Shown: positions 44,842 to 54,866 of the stretch, piece after piece | Numbering within the stretch: the first letter of the stretch is position 1 | Layout: each line of letters begins with the position of its first letter | NCBI GenBank assembly: GCA_050303615.1 | Contig: JBNLCC010000157.1 | Location: forward strand, 18,280-82,279 | Source: CAZDXJ01 sp050303615 | GTDB taxonomy: Bacteria; Pseudomonadota; Gammaproteobacteria; Methylococcales; Methylomonadaceae | Direction of reading: 5' to 3' | Length of the DNA stretch: 64,000 bases | Position numbers and translations under genes: made by a program | Notes under the pieces: model-generated | The model's input: the letters and a program-made list of their open reading frames with translations, nothing else | Told to the model about the DNA's origin: nothing | Database searches by the model: none

Positions 44842-46601
44842 TACATGGTTTCTGGGGTATTGATTTTCAGTAGTGCCATGCCGTTGGCTATGACCTGTTT
44901 AACGGCACAGATAAGGTTTAAACGAGCATCGCGTAATTCGGCATCATCAACCAAAAACTGATGGGCATTGTAATAGGTATGGAACTCATTCGCCAATTCC
45001 CGCAAATACTGGATCAGCTTATGCGGCTCATGCTGTATCGCCGCGTTTTCCAAGATCTCCGGATAGCGGGACAATGTGCCTACCAAATTGATTTCGTGAT
45101 CCTCAGACAGCCGCTGCAGGTTTTCCATGCCTAAATTAAGATTTCTTTCCCAACCTTTTTCGTCCAGTTGGCGTAATACACTGCACACTCTGGCGTGGGC
45201 ATACTGCACATAAAATACCGGGTTTTCATTGGTTCTGGAAGTGGCTAGTTTCAAGTCAAAATCCATATGCTGTTCCGAACGGCGCATGACATAGAAAAAC
45301 CGGGCTGCATCTTTGCCGACTTCATCGCGAAGCTGCCTTAATGTGACAAATTGGCCGGAACGGGTGGACATTTGTATTTTTTCTTCGCCCCGATATAGTA
45401 CCGCAAATTGCACCAGCAGTACATCGAGTTTCGTAGTATCCGCGCCCAGGGCCTGCATTGCCGCTCTTACTCGGGGAATATAGCCGTGGTGATCCGCTCC
45501 CCAGACATCGATGATCTTATCGAAACCCCGACTCAGTTTGTTCATATGATAGGCGATATCCGAGGCGAAATAGGTGGTTTGGCCATTGTCCCTTATCACG
45601 ACTCGGTCTTTTTCATCGCCCAGCAGACTGGAAGCGAACCAGGTCGCGCCGTCTTTTTCATATAAATGTCCGGCCTCTTTGAGGCGCCGCAGTGCTTCAC
45701 TGACCGAGCCGTCGTCCATTAGCCGGCGTTCTGAAAACCATTCCTGGAATTCGATGCCGAAATCAGCCAGGTCTTCTTTGATTTCTTCGAGGATGGTATT
45801 CAGTCCGGCCTGAAATACATCGCGATATTGAGACATGCCTAACAGCGTTTTACAGCGTTCAATCAGGGCGTCGATGTGAGTTTCCTTATCGCCTCCGAAC
45901 TGTTCGTCGGCAGGTATGTCCTCCAGCACCAGACCCGCCGGCCTGCGGTATTCGTTTTCTGCCGTCTTGTGCAGGTTCCAGGCAATTTCCCGGATGTATT
46001 CGCCGTGGTATCCGTTACTGGGAAACGGTACGACTTCACCGCATTCTTCAAGGTAGCGCAACCAGATGCTGGTTGCCAGAATGTCCATCTGCCGGCCGGC
46101 ATCGTTGATATAATATTCCCGGTGCACGTCGAAACCGACCGCTTCCAATAAGTCGGCGACCACCGAGCCGTATGCCGCGCCGCGGCCGTGGCCGACATGC
46201 AGCGGACCGGTCGGGTTGGCCGAAACGAATTCAACCTGCACTTTATTTTTCCGGCCGATATTGCTGCGGCCGAATTGCGGTCCTAGTTCATGGATGCGGC
46301 GGATGATCTGGTATTGGGCGTTGGGGGTGATGAAAAAATTAATAAATCCCGGTCCGGCAATTTCGCATTTTGTCACCGAATCATCATTCGGCAAGGCGGC
46401 CAGTAATTTTTCCGCCAGATGTCTGGGGGCGATGCCCGCCTGTTTCGCCAGCATCAACGCCAGATTCGATGCAAAATCGCCGTGTTGCGCATCACGGGTA
46501 CGCTCGACAATAATATTAAAACTGATAGTAGGCGCAAGATCGCCCTGTGTCTTTAAAGTAGTTACAGCATCCAGCAGCAGGGATTCCAGTTTTTGTTTCA
46601 T
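44841..46601 (-). CDS. argS: Arginyl-tRNA synthetase
   Basis: A 586-residue class I synthetase. The HIGH signature appears as HVGHGRGAAYG after VEFVSANPTGPL. The KMSK-like site is replaced by MSTRSGQFV, as normal in ArgRS. DALR anticodon-binding C-terminus is present (VQYAHARVCSVLRQL). The length is standard. It is transcribed together with the SPOR gene. Confidence 0.96.
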   Translation of the reverse strand: MKQKLESLLLDAVTTLKTQGDLAPTISFNIIVERTRDAQHGDFASNLALMLAKQAGIAPRHLAEKLLAALPNDDSVTKCEIAGPGFINFFITPNAQYQIIRRIHELGPQFGRSNIGRKNKVQVEFVSANPTGPLHVGHGRGAAYGSVVADLLEAVGFDVHREYYINDAGRQMDILATSIWLRYLEECGEVVPFPSNGYHGEYIREIAWNLHKTAENEYRRPAGLVLEDIPADEQFGGDKETHIDALIERCKTLLGMSQYRDVFQAGLNTILEEIKEDLADFGIEFQEWFSERRLMDDGSVSEALRRLKEAGHLYEKDGATWFASSLLGDEKDRVVIRDNGQTTYFASDIAYHMNKLSRGFDKIIDVWGADHHGYIPRVRAAMQALGADTTKLDVLLVQFAVLYRGEEKIQMSTRSGQFVTLRQLRDEVGKDAARFFYVMRRSEQHMDFDLKLATSRTNENPVFYVQYAHARVCSVLRQLDEKGWERNLNLGMENLQRLSEDHEINLVGTLSRYPEILENAAIQHEPHKLIQYLRELANEFHTYYNAHQFLVDDAELRDARLNLICAVKQVIANGMALLKINTPETM

Positions 46602-46766
46602 TGTGTTTTTTCAATATAAACCGGTTTGAAAGTTAGCTGCTTATTATCCATGATCTTGCCGCGATTATCCAATTGTGTGTAGCGGAGGATTTCCATTACT
46701 CTGTAAACCGCTACCGATAGGCGAATATTATCACCGCTTAACCAATCGCTATGGTATGCTCGGCCT

Positions 46767-48242
46767 ATGCCGGATGAAATCTATCGGTTTTTTGTACAAC
46801 GGTTCAGTAAAGCAATGCAAGCAAATAGTGTAACGATCCGCTTAGTAATGAATCAGACACTCATTATAGAACAGGTCAACCAGGGAGAGGTGTTGGTGGA
46901 TTTTTTGCGGGAGCGGCAGCGCTTAACCGGTACCAGGGCCGCCTGTAGAGAAGGCGATTGCGGCAGTTGTATGGTTTTGCTTGGGGAAACTACGGAGCAG
47001 GGATTACGGTACCGGCCGGCTACTTCCTGTTTGTTGCCGATGGGTTCATTGGACCGTTGTCATATTGTCACTATCGAAGGACTGAACGGACCTGACTTGA
47101 ATCCGATACAGCAGGCTTTGGTCGATGCCGGCGCCATTCAATGCGGATTCTGCACCCCCGGCCTGGTTATTGCCCTAACAGCCTTTTTTATCAATACGGA
47201 GCAAGCCGATCCCGGCGCAGCACTCGACGCGGTCGGCGGCAACTTGTGCCGCTGTACCGGTTATACCGGCATCAAACGGGCGATTGCCGAATTATGTGCG
47301 ACCATTGAACTCGCATCACCGGACCGGCAGCAACGTCTTCAGCATTTAATCGACCAGCGGCTGCTGCCGGACTATTTTGGCCGGATTTCAAACCGGCTGC
47401 GCGCCATTCCCGGCAAGCTGGGCAATGCGGTTAATCGGCAAAGTGTTCCGGTTGCAGGGGGAACCGACCTGTTCGTACGGCAGCCTGAGCAAATGTTGCT
47501 TCGGCCGCTGCAGTTTGTAAAACAAGATCCTGAATTTTCCGGTATCGCTATCGAGCAACAGCATTGCGTCATCGGCGCGGCGACCACAATAGAAGAAATG
47601 CGCAATTCTCCATTGCTGTTAACGTTATTTGCTTCGCTCAGTAAGGATTTGAAGCTGGTCTGTTCAGCATCGATCCGGCAACAGGCAACGGTCGGAGGGA
47701 ATCTGGTCAATGCGTCGCCGATAGCCGATATGGGGCTGTTTTTTTTGGCTTTGGACAGCAGTTTGACAATCGCTGGCGAAGGCCGGCAACGACAGGTCGC
47801 ATTGCGCGATTTCTACCGAGGCTATAAGCGGATCGATTTGCGGCAAAACGAGCGGTTGGTGGCGGTGCGTTTTACAGTACCGGCTGCAACGAGCCGCTTT
47901 AGTTTCGAAAAAGTCGGCAAACGCAAGCACCTTGATATCGCTGCGGTTAACTCCGCACTGTTGATTCAACACGATGGGCAGCGCATTGAAAAAGCGCATC
48001 TGTCCGCCGGCGGCGTCGCCGCGGTGCCATTGTATCTATCTGCCGCCGGCGCCTTTCTTCAGGGACAAACTATCAATGCACAGACGCTCCATTCCGTTCT
48101 GCAGCTGATACAAGATGAAATCACGCCGATATCGGATATTCGCGGATCCGATGCTTATAAACGTTTATTATTGCGGCAACTGGTTATCGCGCATTTTATC
48201 AAGCTGTTTCCGCAGTGGATCGATACGGAGTCATTGCGATGA
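46767..48242 (+). CDS. xdhA: Xanthine dehydrogenase-type small subunit (2Fe-2S and FAD domains), XdhA
   Basis: A 491-residue subunit. The plant-type [2Fe-2S] domain has CREGDCGSC plus a distal Cys. The second cluster has CGFCTPG and CRCTGY. The FAD-binding domain follows (VAGGTDLFVRQPE, SIRQQATVGGNLVNASPIAD). In the XDH layout these domains are one chain separate from the molybdopterin chain. The start is uncertain; ATG 46815 would remove 16 weak residues. It is coupled to xdhB by an ATGA overlap. The role is probably purine oxidation. Confidence 0.88.
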   Translation: MPDEIYRFFVQRFSKAMQANSVTIRLVMNQTLIIEQVNQGEVLVDFLRERQRLTGTRAACREGDCGSCMVLLGETTEQGLRYRPATSCLLPMGSLDRCHIVTIEGLNGPDLNPIQQALVDAGAIQCGFCTPGLVIALTAFFINTEQADPGAALDAVGGNLCRCTGYTGIKRAIAELCATIELASPDRQQRLQHLIDQRLLPDYFGRISNRLRAIPGKLGNAVNRQSVPVAGGTDLFVRQPEQMLLRPLQFVKQDPEFSGIAIEQQHCVIGAATTIEEMRNSPLLLTLFASLSKDLKLVCSASIRQQATVGGNLVNASPIADMGLFFLALDSSLTIAGEGRQRQVALRDFYRGYKRIDLRQNERLVAVRFTVPAATSRFSFEKVGKRKHLDIAAVNSALLIQHDGQRIEKAHLSAGGVAAVPLYLSAAGAFLQGQTINAQTLHSVLQLIQDEITPISDIRGSDAYKRLLLRQLVIAHFIKLFPQWIDTESLR

Positions 48243-50512
48243 GACAGTACGATAGTTGGCTGCATGCCCGCGGCGAGGGACAGTTTGTCGATGACCTGGA
48301 TAGGGTTGAGGATATGTTGTTTGCCTATCCGGTGGTTTCGGATATTGCCCACGGTTTGATTGAAAACATGGATGTCGAAGCAACCTTGAAAATGCCGGGA
48401 GTTGTCGATTTTCTCACCCACGAGCAAATACCCGGACGTAATTGGATCGGCAATGTGGCTGCCGATGAAACCCTGCTCTCCGGAAGGGAAGTCGTCTATC
48501 AGGGGCAGCCGGTGGCGCTGGTGATTGCCGAAAGCGCGCATTTGGCCCGGCAAGCGGCGCAGCGCACGGCAATTCAATATAAGCCGTTGCCGGCGGTATT
48601 CGATGTTCGCGAAGCCGACCGGTTGGGCAGTCATATCGCCGCGGCGCAAACATTTTCGCTGGGTGATGTCGATGCCGCCTGGCGGCATTGTGATGTGGTT
48701 GTTACCGGCACGGCTGAAAGCGGCGCCCAGGAGCACGTGTATCTGGAGCCGCAGGTGGCAGTGGCCTATCCGTTGGAAAATAACGGTTTAAAAGTATATT
48801 CCGCAACCCAATCGCCCGGCATGGTGCAGCGCATTATCGCCCGGGTATTGGCCATTCCGATGCATTTAATCGAAGTGGACGTTCCGCGTCTGGGCGGAGG
48901 GTTCGGAGGCAAGGAGGAACAGGCCACACCCTGGGCGGTTATGGCGGCTTTGGCCGCTGACCGGTTGAAAAAACCGGTCAAGCTGGTTTTGCAGCGACGG
49001 GACGATATGTTGTGGACCGGAAAACGCCATCCTTATGCGGCCGATTTTAAGATCGGTTTGAATAAGCAGGGTAAAATTCTGGCTTACGAAGTTAATTTTC
49101 TGCAAAATGCCGGTGCTGTAGCCGATCTGTCGTTGGCGATTTTGGATCGCAGTTTATTCCATGCCGGAAACAGTTATTTCATTGCCGATTTCAGGGCGAT
49201 TGCGGTCAGCTGCCGCACCAATTTGCCGCCTAATACCGCATTTCGCGGTTTCGGCGCGCCGCAGGCGATGTTTGTACTGGAGGCGGCGATTTTCCAAGCC
49301 GCTGCGCAAATGGGCATGGACTCCGAAACGATTCAGCAGCTGAATCTGCTGCAGGAAGGCGATCATTTTCCTTATGGCATGCCGGCAACACGCTGTCTGG
49401 CGCAGCGTTGCCTGGAGCAATTGCAGACCGGCTTCGATATTCAACAACGGCAGACGGCAATCCGGCAATTCAATGCCGAGCATGCCTTGCAAAAGCGGGC
49501 AATGGCCTTGATGCCGGTTTGTTTTGGTATTTCGTTTACTGCCAAGTTTCTTAATCAAGCCGATGCCTTAGTACATATTTATGCTGACGGCAGCGTCAGT
49601 GTCAGTTGCGGCGCCGTGGAAATGGGACAGCGGGTTAAAGATAAAATCACTGTGATTGTCGCCCGGGTTTTTTCGATCAATGTGCGGCGGGTTAAGTTCG
49701 AAACTACCAACACCTCACGTATCGCCAATATGTCTCCCACCGCAGCCAGCACCGGCGCCGATTTGAACGGCCATGCGGCTGATCTTGCCTGCCGGCAATT
49801 ACTGGCGCAGTTGCAAAAAGTTGCCGCCGAAGTATTAAACGCCGCTGATCCGCAGCAAATTTCCGTGCAGGATGAGCAGGTTTTTATGCAGGGAAGACCG
49901 ACCGGGCTGGATTGGCGGCAATTGGTCAGCAAGGCCTATTTTTGCCGGACGCAGTTGTCCGCGCAAGCGCACTATGCCACTCCCGGCCTTTGCTTCGACA
50001 ATCGGACGAAACAGGGAACGCCTTTCGCCTATCATGTGTACGGCTGTGCCGCAGTGGCCGTGACCCTGGATTGCCTGCGCGGCGAATATACCATCGATGC
50101 GGTGCAAATTGTCCATGATGCCGGACAAAGTCTCGATCCGGCAATCGACAGGGGACAAATTGAAGGTGGCGTAGTGCAGGGCTTGGGCTGGATGACAATC
50201 GAGGAAATTATCCATGACCTGCAAGGAAAATTGCTGACCGATACGCTGACCGCCTACAAAATACCGGATATTTATTTTGCGCCTGATATCGAGGTTCGAT
50301 TTTTGCAGGACGTGGAAAATCCTCCGGGTTTATATCACTCAAAAGCGATCGGTGAGCCGCCGTTTATGTACGGTATCGGGGCCTTTTTTGCATTGAGCAA
50401 GGCGATCCGGGCATTTAATCCGCAGGCGCAACCGGACTTTACTGCGCCGATGACGCCGGAGCGGGTATTGATGGCGTTATATTCCAATTCCGAACAAGTA
50501 AATCAACCTTAA
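48239..50512 (+). CDS. xdhB: Xanthine dehydrogenase-type molybdopterin-binding subunit, XdhB
   Basis: About 757 residues from ATG 48239 (MRQYDSWLHARGEGQF). Family segments include QEHVYLEPQVAVAYP, PRLGGGFGGKEEQ, TAFRGFGAPQAMF, EMGQRVKDKI and AIGEPPFMYGIGAFFAL, the last near the catalytic Glu region. This chain binds the molybdenum cofactor and substrate. It belongs to the xdhAB-(membrane)-xdhC operon. Confidence 0.9.
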   Translation: MRQYDSWLHARGEGQFVDDLDRVEDMLFAYPVVSDIAHGLIENMDVEATLKMPGVVDFLTHEQIPGRNWIGNVAADETLLSGREVVYQGQPVALVIAESAHLARQAAQRTAIQYKPLPAVFDVREADRLGSHIAAAQTFSLGDVDAAWRHCDVVVTGTAESGAQEHVYLEPQVAVAYPLENNGLKVYSATQSPGMVQRIIARVLAIPMHLIEVDVPRLGGGFGGKEEQATPWAVMAALAADRLKKPVKLVLQRRDDMLWTGKRHPYAADFKIGLNKQGKILAYEVNFLQNAGAVADLSLAILDRSLFHAGNSYFIADFRAIAVSCRTNLPPNTAFRGFGAPQAMFVLEAAIFQAAAQMGMDSETIQQLNLLQEGDHFPYGMPATRCLAQRCLEQLQTGFDIQQRQTAIRQFNAEHALQKRAMALMPVCFGISFTAKFLNQADALVHIYADGSVSVSCGAVEMGQRVKDKITVIVARVFSINVRRVKFETTNTSRIANMSPTAASTGADLNGHAADLACRQLLAQLQKVAAEVLNAADPQQISVQDEQVFMQGRPTGLDWRQLVSKAYFCRTQLSAQAHYATPGLCFDNRTKQGTPFAYHVYGCAAVAVTLDCLRGEYTIDAVQIVHDAGQSLDPAIDRGQIEGGVVQGLGWMTIEEIIHDLQGKLLTDTLTAYKIPDIYFAPDIEVRFLQDVENPPGLYHSKAIGEPPFMYGIGAFFALSKAIRAFNPQAQPDFTAPMTPERVLMALYSNSEQVNQP

Positions 50513-50538
50513 TCAATTAATTCAAAAAAACTGGAGCG

Positions 50539-51021
50539 ATGGGGAGTTGTTCACGGAAACAGGCGCTTTGCGGAGGGTTGACCTACGCAACCGGTGACAG
50601 CATTGCTGCATTGATCACCGGTGAGTTTCTGTTAAGTCGCATGCTGGGCATGATGTTTGCCGGGGCAACAATCTATGCATGGGAAATTACTAATTATTTC
50701 CGCTGGATCGATAGCCTTTGTAAGGGATTGGGATTCAAGTACACGATCATCCGTGCTTTGTTGGCCTTGGCTTATTTCAATCCGTTGTGGATAGCCAGGC
50801 ATATTATTCTAATACTGATTTTTTCCGGAAAATGGGCATTGATCGATCTTAACGTTTTGTTGGTGGCGACGGAATCCTTTTTAGTCAGTATTCCCATTAC
50901 GTTGTTTGTTAATCTATTTATACAAAATGTTATTCCGTTGAACGGGCGATTTTTGTCCAGTGCGGTTTTTTCGGGTTTAATGGCGATTTATTATGCGCTA
51001 AGCGAGGTGCTGTTTGGTTGA
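50539..51021 (+). CDS. Small integral membrane protein within the xdh operon
   Basis: A 160-residue protein with about four hydrophobic helices (TGEFLLSRMLGMMFAGATIY, IIRALLALAYFNPLWIARH, LLVATESFLVSIPITLFVN, RFLSSAVFSGLMAIYYALS). No domain was recognised. It lies between xdhB (26-bp gap) and xdhC (overlap of 8 bases), which suggests co-expression with the oxidase. A link to substrate uptake is only a guess. Confidence 0.7.
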   Translation: MGSCSRKQALCGGLTYATGDSIAALITGEFLLSRMLGMMFAGATIYAWEITNYFRWIDSLCKGLGFKYTIIRALLALAYFNPLWIARHIILILIFSGKWALIDLNVLLVATESFLVSIPITLFVNLFIQNVIPLNGRFLSSAVFSGLMAIYYALSEVLFG

Positions 51022-51985
51022 TAAGCAAACCATTTGGCAATGGATTCATCAGTGTTTAGAACAGCATTGCAATGTTGTGCTGATGATTGTGGTGTCCAGC
51101 CGGGGCAGTTCTCCCGGCAAAGCAGGAGCGAAAATGGCAGTTGCTGCTGACGGCTCGACAAGCGGTACGATAGGTGGCGGGATGGTTGAATTTGATCTGG
51201 TCAATCACGCTAAAGCCTTGCTGGCCGGACAGCAGGCCAAACCGAGCCTGCTGACCAAATTACATCATCATGCTGCTGAAGGAGACCTGTCCGGCATGGC
51301 TTGTGGTGGTGAACAGGTTATTGCGGTGTATTGTTGCGGTAGTTCTGAACGACAGCTTATACGGCATTTAACCGTGGTAGACCGGGGGGGTGGCGAAGAG
51401 TTGTTGCAGGCCACGGCTCAGGGATTAAGTGTTATACCGAATCAGAATAAACTGCTTGGAACGCGTTTTGAAAAAACCGATGCCACGGGTTGGTCTTATC
51501 AGGAAAGCATCGGTGTCCGCAAAACCGCCTATATTATCGGCGGGGGGCATGTCGCTCTAGCCTTATCCAGGGTGCTTGCTACGCTCGACGTTGATATCGT
51601 GGTGCTGGATGAACGTGAAAATCTGGAGACCTTGCAGCGCAATGCCTATGCAACGGAAAAAAGGATTGTCAACTATTGCCGAATAGGCGACATTATTCCG
51701 GAAGGGGAGCAGGTGTCCATTCTGATTATGACGCATTCCCATCGCACCGATGAATTGGTGGTTGAAAAGCTCGCCGGAAAAAAAATCAACTATATCGGGG
51801 TGCTGGGCAGTAAAAATAAAATAGCGCAAATGAAGCGGAGTTTACGCAGTAACGGCGTCGCCGGTGCGTGGTTGGATGGTCTGCATGCGCCGGCCGGATT
51901 GCCGATCAACAGCCATACCCCGGCGGAAATTGCAATCAGTATCGCTGCGGAATTGATTCAATGTACAGCAAAGGCGGCGCGCTGA
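51014..51985 (+). CDS. xdhC: Xanthine dehydrogenase accessory protein XdhC
   Basis: A 323-residue molybdenum-cofactor chaperone. The N-terminal XdhC/CoxI part has SSRGSSPGKAGAKMAV and GTIGGGMVEFDLV. The C-terminal Rossmann part has YIIGGGHVALALSRVLA and VVLDERENL. It inserts (sulfurated) Moco into the XdhB chain. The start is a TTG at 51014 with GAGGTG a few bases upstream, overlapping the membrane gene. Confidence 0.9.
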   Translation: MVDKQTIWQWIHQCLEQHCNVVLMIVVSSRGSSPGKAGAKMAVAADGSTSGTIGGGMVEFDLVNHAKALLAGQQAKPSLLTKLHHHAAEGDLSGMACGGEQVIAVYCCGSSERQLIRHLTVVDRGGGEELLQATAQGLSVIPNQNKLLGTRFEKTDATGWSYQESIGVRKTAYIIGGGHVALALSRVLATLDVDIVVLDERENLETLQRNAYATEKRIVNYCRIGDIIPEGEQVSILIMTHSHRTDELVVEKLAGKKINYIGVLGSKNKIAQMKRSLRSNGVAGAWLDGLHAPAGLPINSHTPAEIAISIAAELIQCTAKAAR

Positions 51986-52298
51986 TTCCGGCTAATTCAG
52001 AATTTTCCCTGTGCCTTGGCAGGCGGTTTTTCGAAGCGCTTAAATCCGGGACTGTTATGTCCTACGTGGCGGATTATAGCCGATTGGGAGCAGCAGCTTT
52101 GCCGTTATTTTTTCTCCTTACTGGGATGTATTATAATAACCCGCTTTAAAAAATGGTAATACCGTGTTGTTATGTATTCCATGCTCATGCAGGTTAGTCT
52201 TAACAATAAAATAATTAACAAAAGCATCTGCGCCGATGATCTATTGAGGGGCTATTCCGGATTGAAGTCGGAGCGGTGCGGTACTGAGGAGATTGTAG
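51986..52298. other. Intergenic stretch, no gene seen
   Basis: No frame, RNA gene or clear terminator was recognised in this AT-rich gap between xdhC and the DUF5765 gene. It probably carries the promoter of the latter. Confidence 0.5.
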
Positions 52299-53078
52299 AT
52301 GTGTTGGAGTGGTGAAGCGTCGGGAGTACTTGCTGCAGTCGGTTTGGGGACGGCTGTTTACGTTGCCAAGCGAGGCGAGTCCAAAGAATTATGGATTCCG
52401 TTGACCTATTTTGCATTGATGGAGTTGCTGCAGGCGGCAACTTATGTCTATATCGATTTATGTGATAATCCGAACAATCAGTTGTTAACGCTGTTCGGGT
52501 ATTTGCACATCGCATTCCAGCCTTTTTTCGTGAATATGGTTGCGATGTATTTCATTCCGGAAAGAGTCAAATTGAAAATCAGAACTACGGTCTATACCAT
52601 TTGCGCGATTGGTTCGGTCGCAATGCTGGTCAAAATGTTTCCTTTCGGTTGGGCCGGCGAATGCGTTATCGGTACCGAGGGATTTTGCGGGGCGCAAACC
52701 TGTTCGGTTTCCGGAGATTGGCATATTGCCTGGCAAATGCCGCTAAACGGTTTAATGTCAGGTCCGCAGGACTATCTGTTCGGTTTCGATTGGGGACTGC
52801 ACGCTTTCACGTATATTTTGGTCGCGTTTTATCTGCCGATTATATACGGTTCATGGCGATTCGTGGGTTTTCATTATCTGATCGGGCCGTTCGTGTCCGA
52901 TCTGTTGACTAACGATCCGAATGAATACGCTGCAGTTTGGTGTCTATTCTCTATCGCGCTGTGCATGTCGGTGATTAAAACACCGATCAGAAAATATCTC
53001 CACGTGAGTAACTGGCCCTTTTATAACAAGGTGCCGGAAATAGAAGCAGAGCCGGAAGTAGTCACCGTTACTACTTGA
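52299..53078 (+). CDS. DUF5765 family membrane protein
   Basis: A 259-residue integral membrane protein starting MCWSGEASGVLAAVG, the hallmark of the DUF5765 family. Seven or so hydrophobic segments follow, with conserved Cys-rich loops (GECVIGTEGFCGAQTCSVSGDWHIAW) between helices. The function is unknown; relatives occur widely in aquatic gammaproteobacteria. It is not part of an operon. Confidence 0.85.
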   Translation: MCWSGEASGVLAAVGLGTAVYVAKRGESKELWIPLTYFALMELLQAATYVYIDLCDNPNNQLLTLFGYLHIAFQPFFVNMVAMYFIPERVKLKIRTTVYTICAIGSVAMLVKMFPFGWAGECVIGTEGFCGAQTCSVSGDWHIAWQMPLNGLMSGPQDYLFGFDWGLHAFTYILVAFYLPIIYGSWRFVGFHYLIGPFVSDLLTNDPNEYAAVWCLFSIALCMSVIKTPIRKYLHVSNWPFYNKVPEIEAEPEVVTVTT

Positions 53079-53344
53079 TTCGACGCGCTTTGTCCTTAAA
53101 CCGTACTCCGTCAGGAATGTCGGGGTTACTGCCATACCGAAAGTTCCGGTAGGATGTGCTGAGATACGAGGCGCGTCACTCGCGAGCGATGCGTCTCCGT
53201 GGTCGGCATATCCGGCAACATAGAGGCGCATTATGCTTTTTTTTTAGCGGTCAAAGCGGTAAATAAACGGGGTGATTTTGCACACATACGGAAAAAGCTT
53301 TGCGGAATGCCGGTGGTGTTACACGGTGAGCATTGTCTATCAGG
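53079..53344. other. Intergenic stretch before the pyk terminator, no gene seen
   Basis: Neither strand shows a credible coding frame here. The region separates the DUF5765 gene from the 3' end of pyk and contains no recognised repeat. Confidence 0.5.
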
Positions 53345-53386
53345 AAAAAGTTCCGTGCCCGGGGGGGTAGGGGGTGGGCACGGAAC
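53345..53386 (-). terminator. Rho-independent terminator of the gapA-pyk operon
   Basis: A perfect 11-bp stem (gttccgtgccc / gggcacggaac, 53350-53360 and 53376-53386) with a 15-base loop, followed on the minus strand by TTTTT (53349-53345). It starts 26 bases after the pyk stop. The loop is nearly all C on the minus strand, hence a G-run on the plus strand. Confidence 0.9.
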
Positions 53387-53411
53387 AAAACAGATGGGTA
53401 GGGGGCGTTCC

Positions 53412-54857
53412 CTAAGGCGTCAGTCCCTCGCCGACACGAATTATTTTCAGCGCATTGGTGCCGCCCGGTACACCGGTCAGGTCGCCTTTGGTAATAACGA
53501 TTTGACCGCCGTCCTTGACTAGTTCCCGTCTACGCATAACGGCGACGATTTCCCGGTTGAGAACAACATGGTCGTCGGTATCGTGTTCAAAATGGATCGG
53601 GAATACGCCGCGGTAAAGCGTTACTTTGCTGGCGGTTTTTTCGTGCCGGGTAAAAGCAAAGATCGGCATTGCCGAACTGATGCGCGACATCCATAAAGTA
53701 GTGGAACCGGATTCGGTCAATGCGGCAATCGCGGCGATTTCCGTATGGTTGGCCAGATACATGGTGGACATGGCAATGGCTTCATCCACCCGTTCAAACT
53801 GTACATCGAGCCGATGGTCGGAAATGCGCACGCTGGGTTGCTTTTCGGTTTCCCGGCAAACTCGGTCCATTGCTGCAATTGCCTGTACCGGATATTTGCC
53901 GGCCGCCGTTTCGGCGGAAAGCATAATGGCATCGGTCCCGTCAACAACGGCATTGGCCACGTCAAACACTTCGGCGCGGGTCGGAATCGGATTTTCAATC
54001 ATTGATTCCATCATTTGAGTCGCGGTAATGACCACGCGGTTCAATGTCCGGCAGCGGCTGATCAAATCTTTCTGTACCGGCGGCAAATTGGCATCGCCGA
54101 TTTCAACGCCCAGGTCGCCGCGGGCAACCATGATTGCGTCGGAGGCTTTGATGATGTCATCAATGACATCCAAGGCCTCGGCACGTTCGATTTTAGCGAC
54201 TATGGCGGCTTCGCTTCCCGCTTCCCGCAATAAACGCCGCGCTTCGTGAATGTCATCAGCGGATCGGGGGAAAGATACTGCAACGTAATCCGCGCCCATT
54301 CTGGCAATCGTGAAAATATCCTCCTTGTCTTTGTCCGTTAATGCGGACGCGGAAAGACCGCCGCCCTGCAGGTTGATCCCCTTATTGTTGGATAAATCGC
54401 CGCCGACTATCACTTTGCAGTTGACGCGGCGTTTGTTTTCCACACTAACCACGTCCATTACCACCCGGCCGTCATCCAGCAACAACCTGTCGCCCGGTTT
54501 GACATCCTGAGCCAACGGTTCGTAAGTGATGCCAACCTGGGTTTTATCGCCGTCATTGGTACCGAGCCCGATGTCCAATGAAAAATCCTGGCCTTCATCG
54601 AGAAATACTTTATCTTCCTTGAATCGGGCTATGCGGATTTTGGGACCTTGCAGGTCAGCTAGAATGCCGACAATTCGTTTGGTTTTTTTGTTCAGTTCGC
54701 GCACCCGGTTGGCGCGCTGGATATGCGTTTCCGCATCGCCATGGGAAAAATTCATGCGTACTACGTCAAGTCCGGCAGCAAACATGTTTTCAAGTACGCC
54801 GGGTTTATCGGTCGCAGGGCCCAAAGTGGCTAAGATTTTAGTTCTTCGTAATTTCAT
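53412..54857 (-). CDS. pyk: Pyruvate kinase
   Basis: A 481-residue glycolytic enzyme converting PEP and ADP to pyruvate and ATP. Motifs are KILATLGPATDKP at the N-terminus, MNFSHGDAETH, the signature VAKIERAEALDVIDDIIKAS, MVARGDLGVEIG, and TATQMMESMIENPIPTRAEV. It follows gapA by nine bases and ends at the strong terminator at 53345-53386. Confidence 0.95.
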   Translation of the reverse strand: MKLRRTKILATLGPATDKPGVLENMFAAGLDVVRMNFSHGDAETHIQRANRVRELNKKTKRIVGILADLQGPKIRIARFKEDKVFLDEGQDFSLDIGLGTNDGDKTQVGITYEPLAQDVKPGDRLLLDDGRVVMDVVSVENKRRVNCKVIVGGDLSNNKGINLQGGGLSASALTDKDKEDIFTIARMGADYVAVSFPRSADDIHEARRLLREAGSEAAIVAKIERAEALDVIDDIIKASDAIMVARGDLGVEIGDANLPPVQKDLISRCRTLNRVVITATQMMESMIENPIPTRAEVFDVANAVVDGTDAIMLSAETAAGKYPVQAIAAMDRVCRETEKQPSVRISDHRLDVQFERVDEAIAMSTMYLANHTEIAAIAALTESGSTTLWMSRISSAMPIFAFTRHEKTASKVTLYRGVFPIHFEHDTDDHVVLNREIVAVMRRRELVKDGGQIVITKGDLTGVPGGTNALKIIRVGEGLTP

Positions 54858-54866
54858 TTAAGTTGA

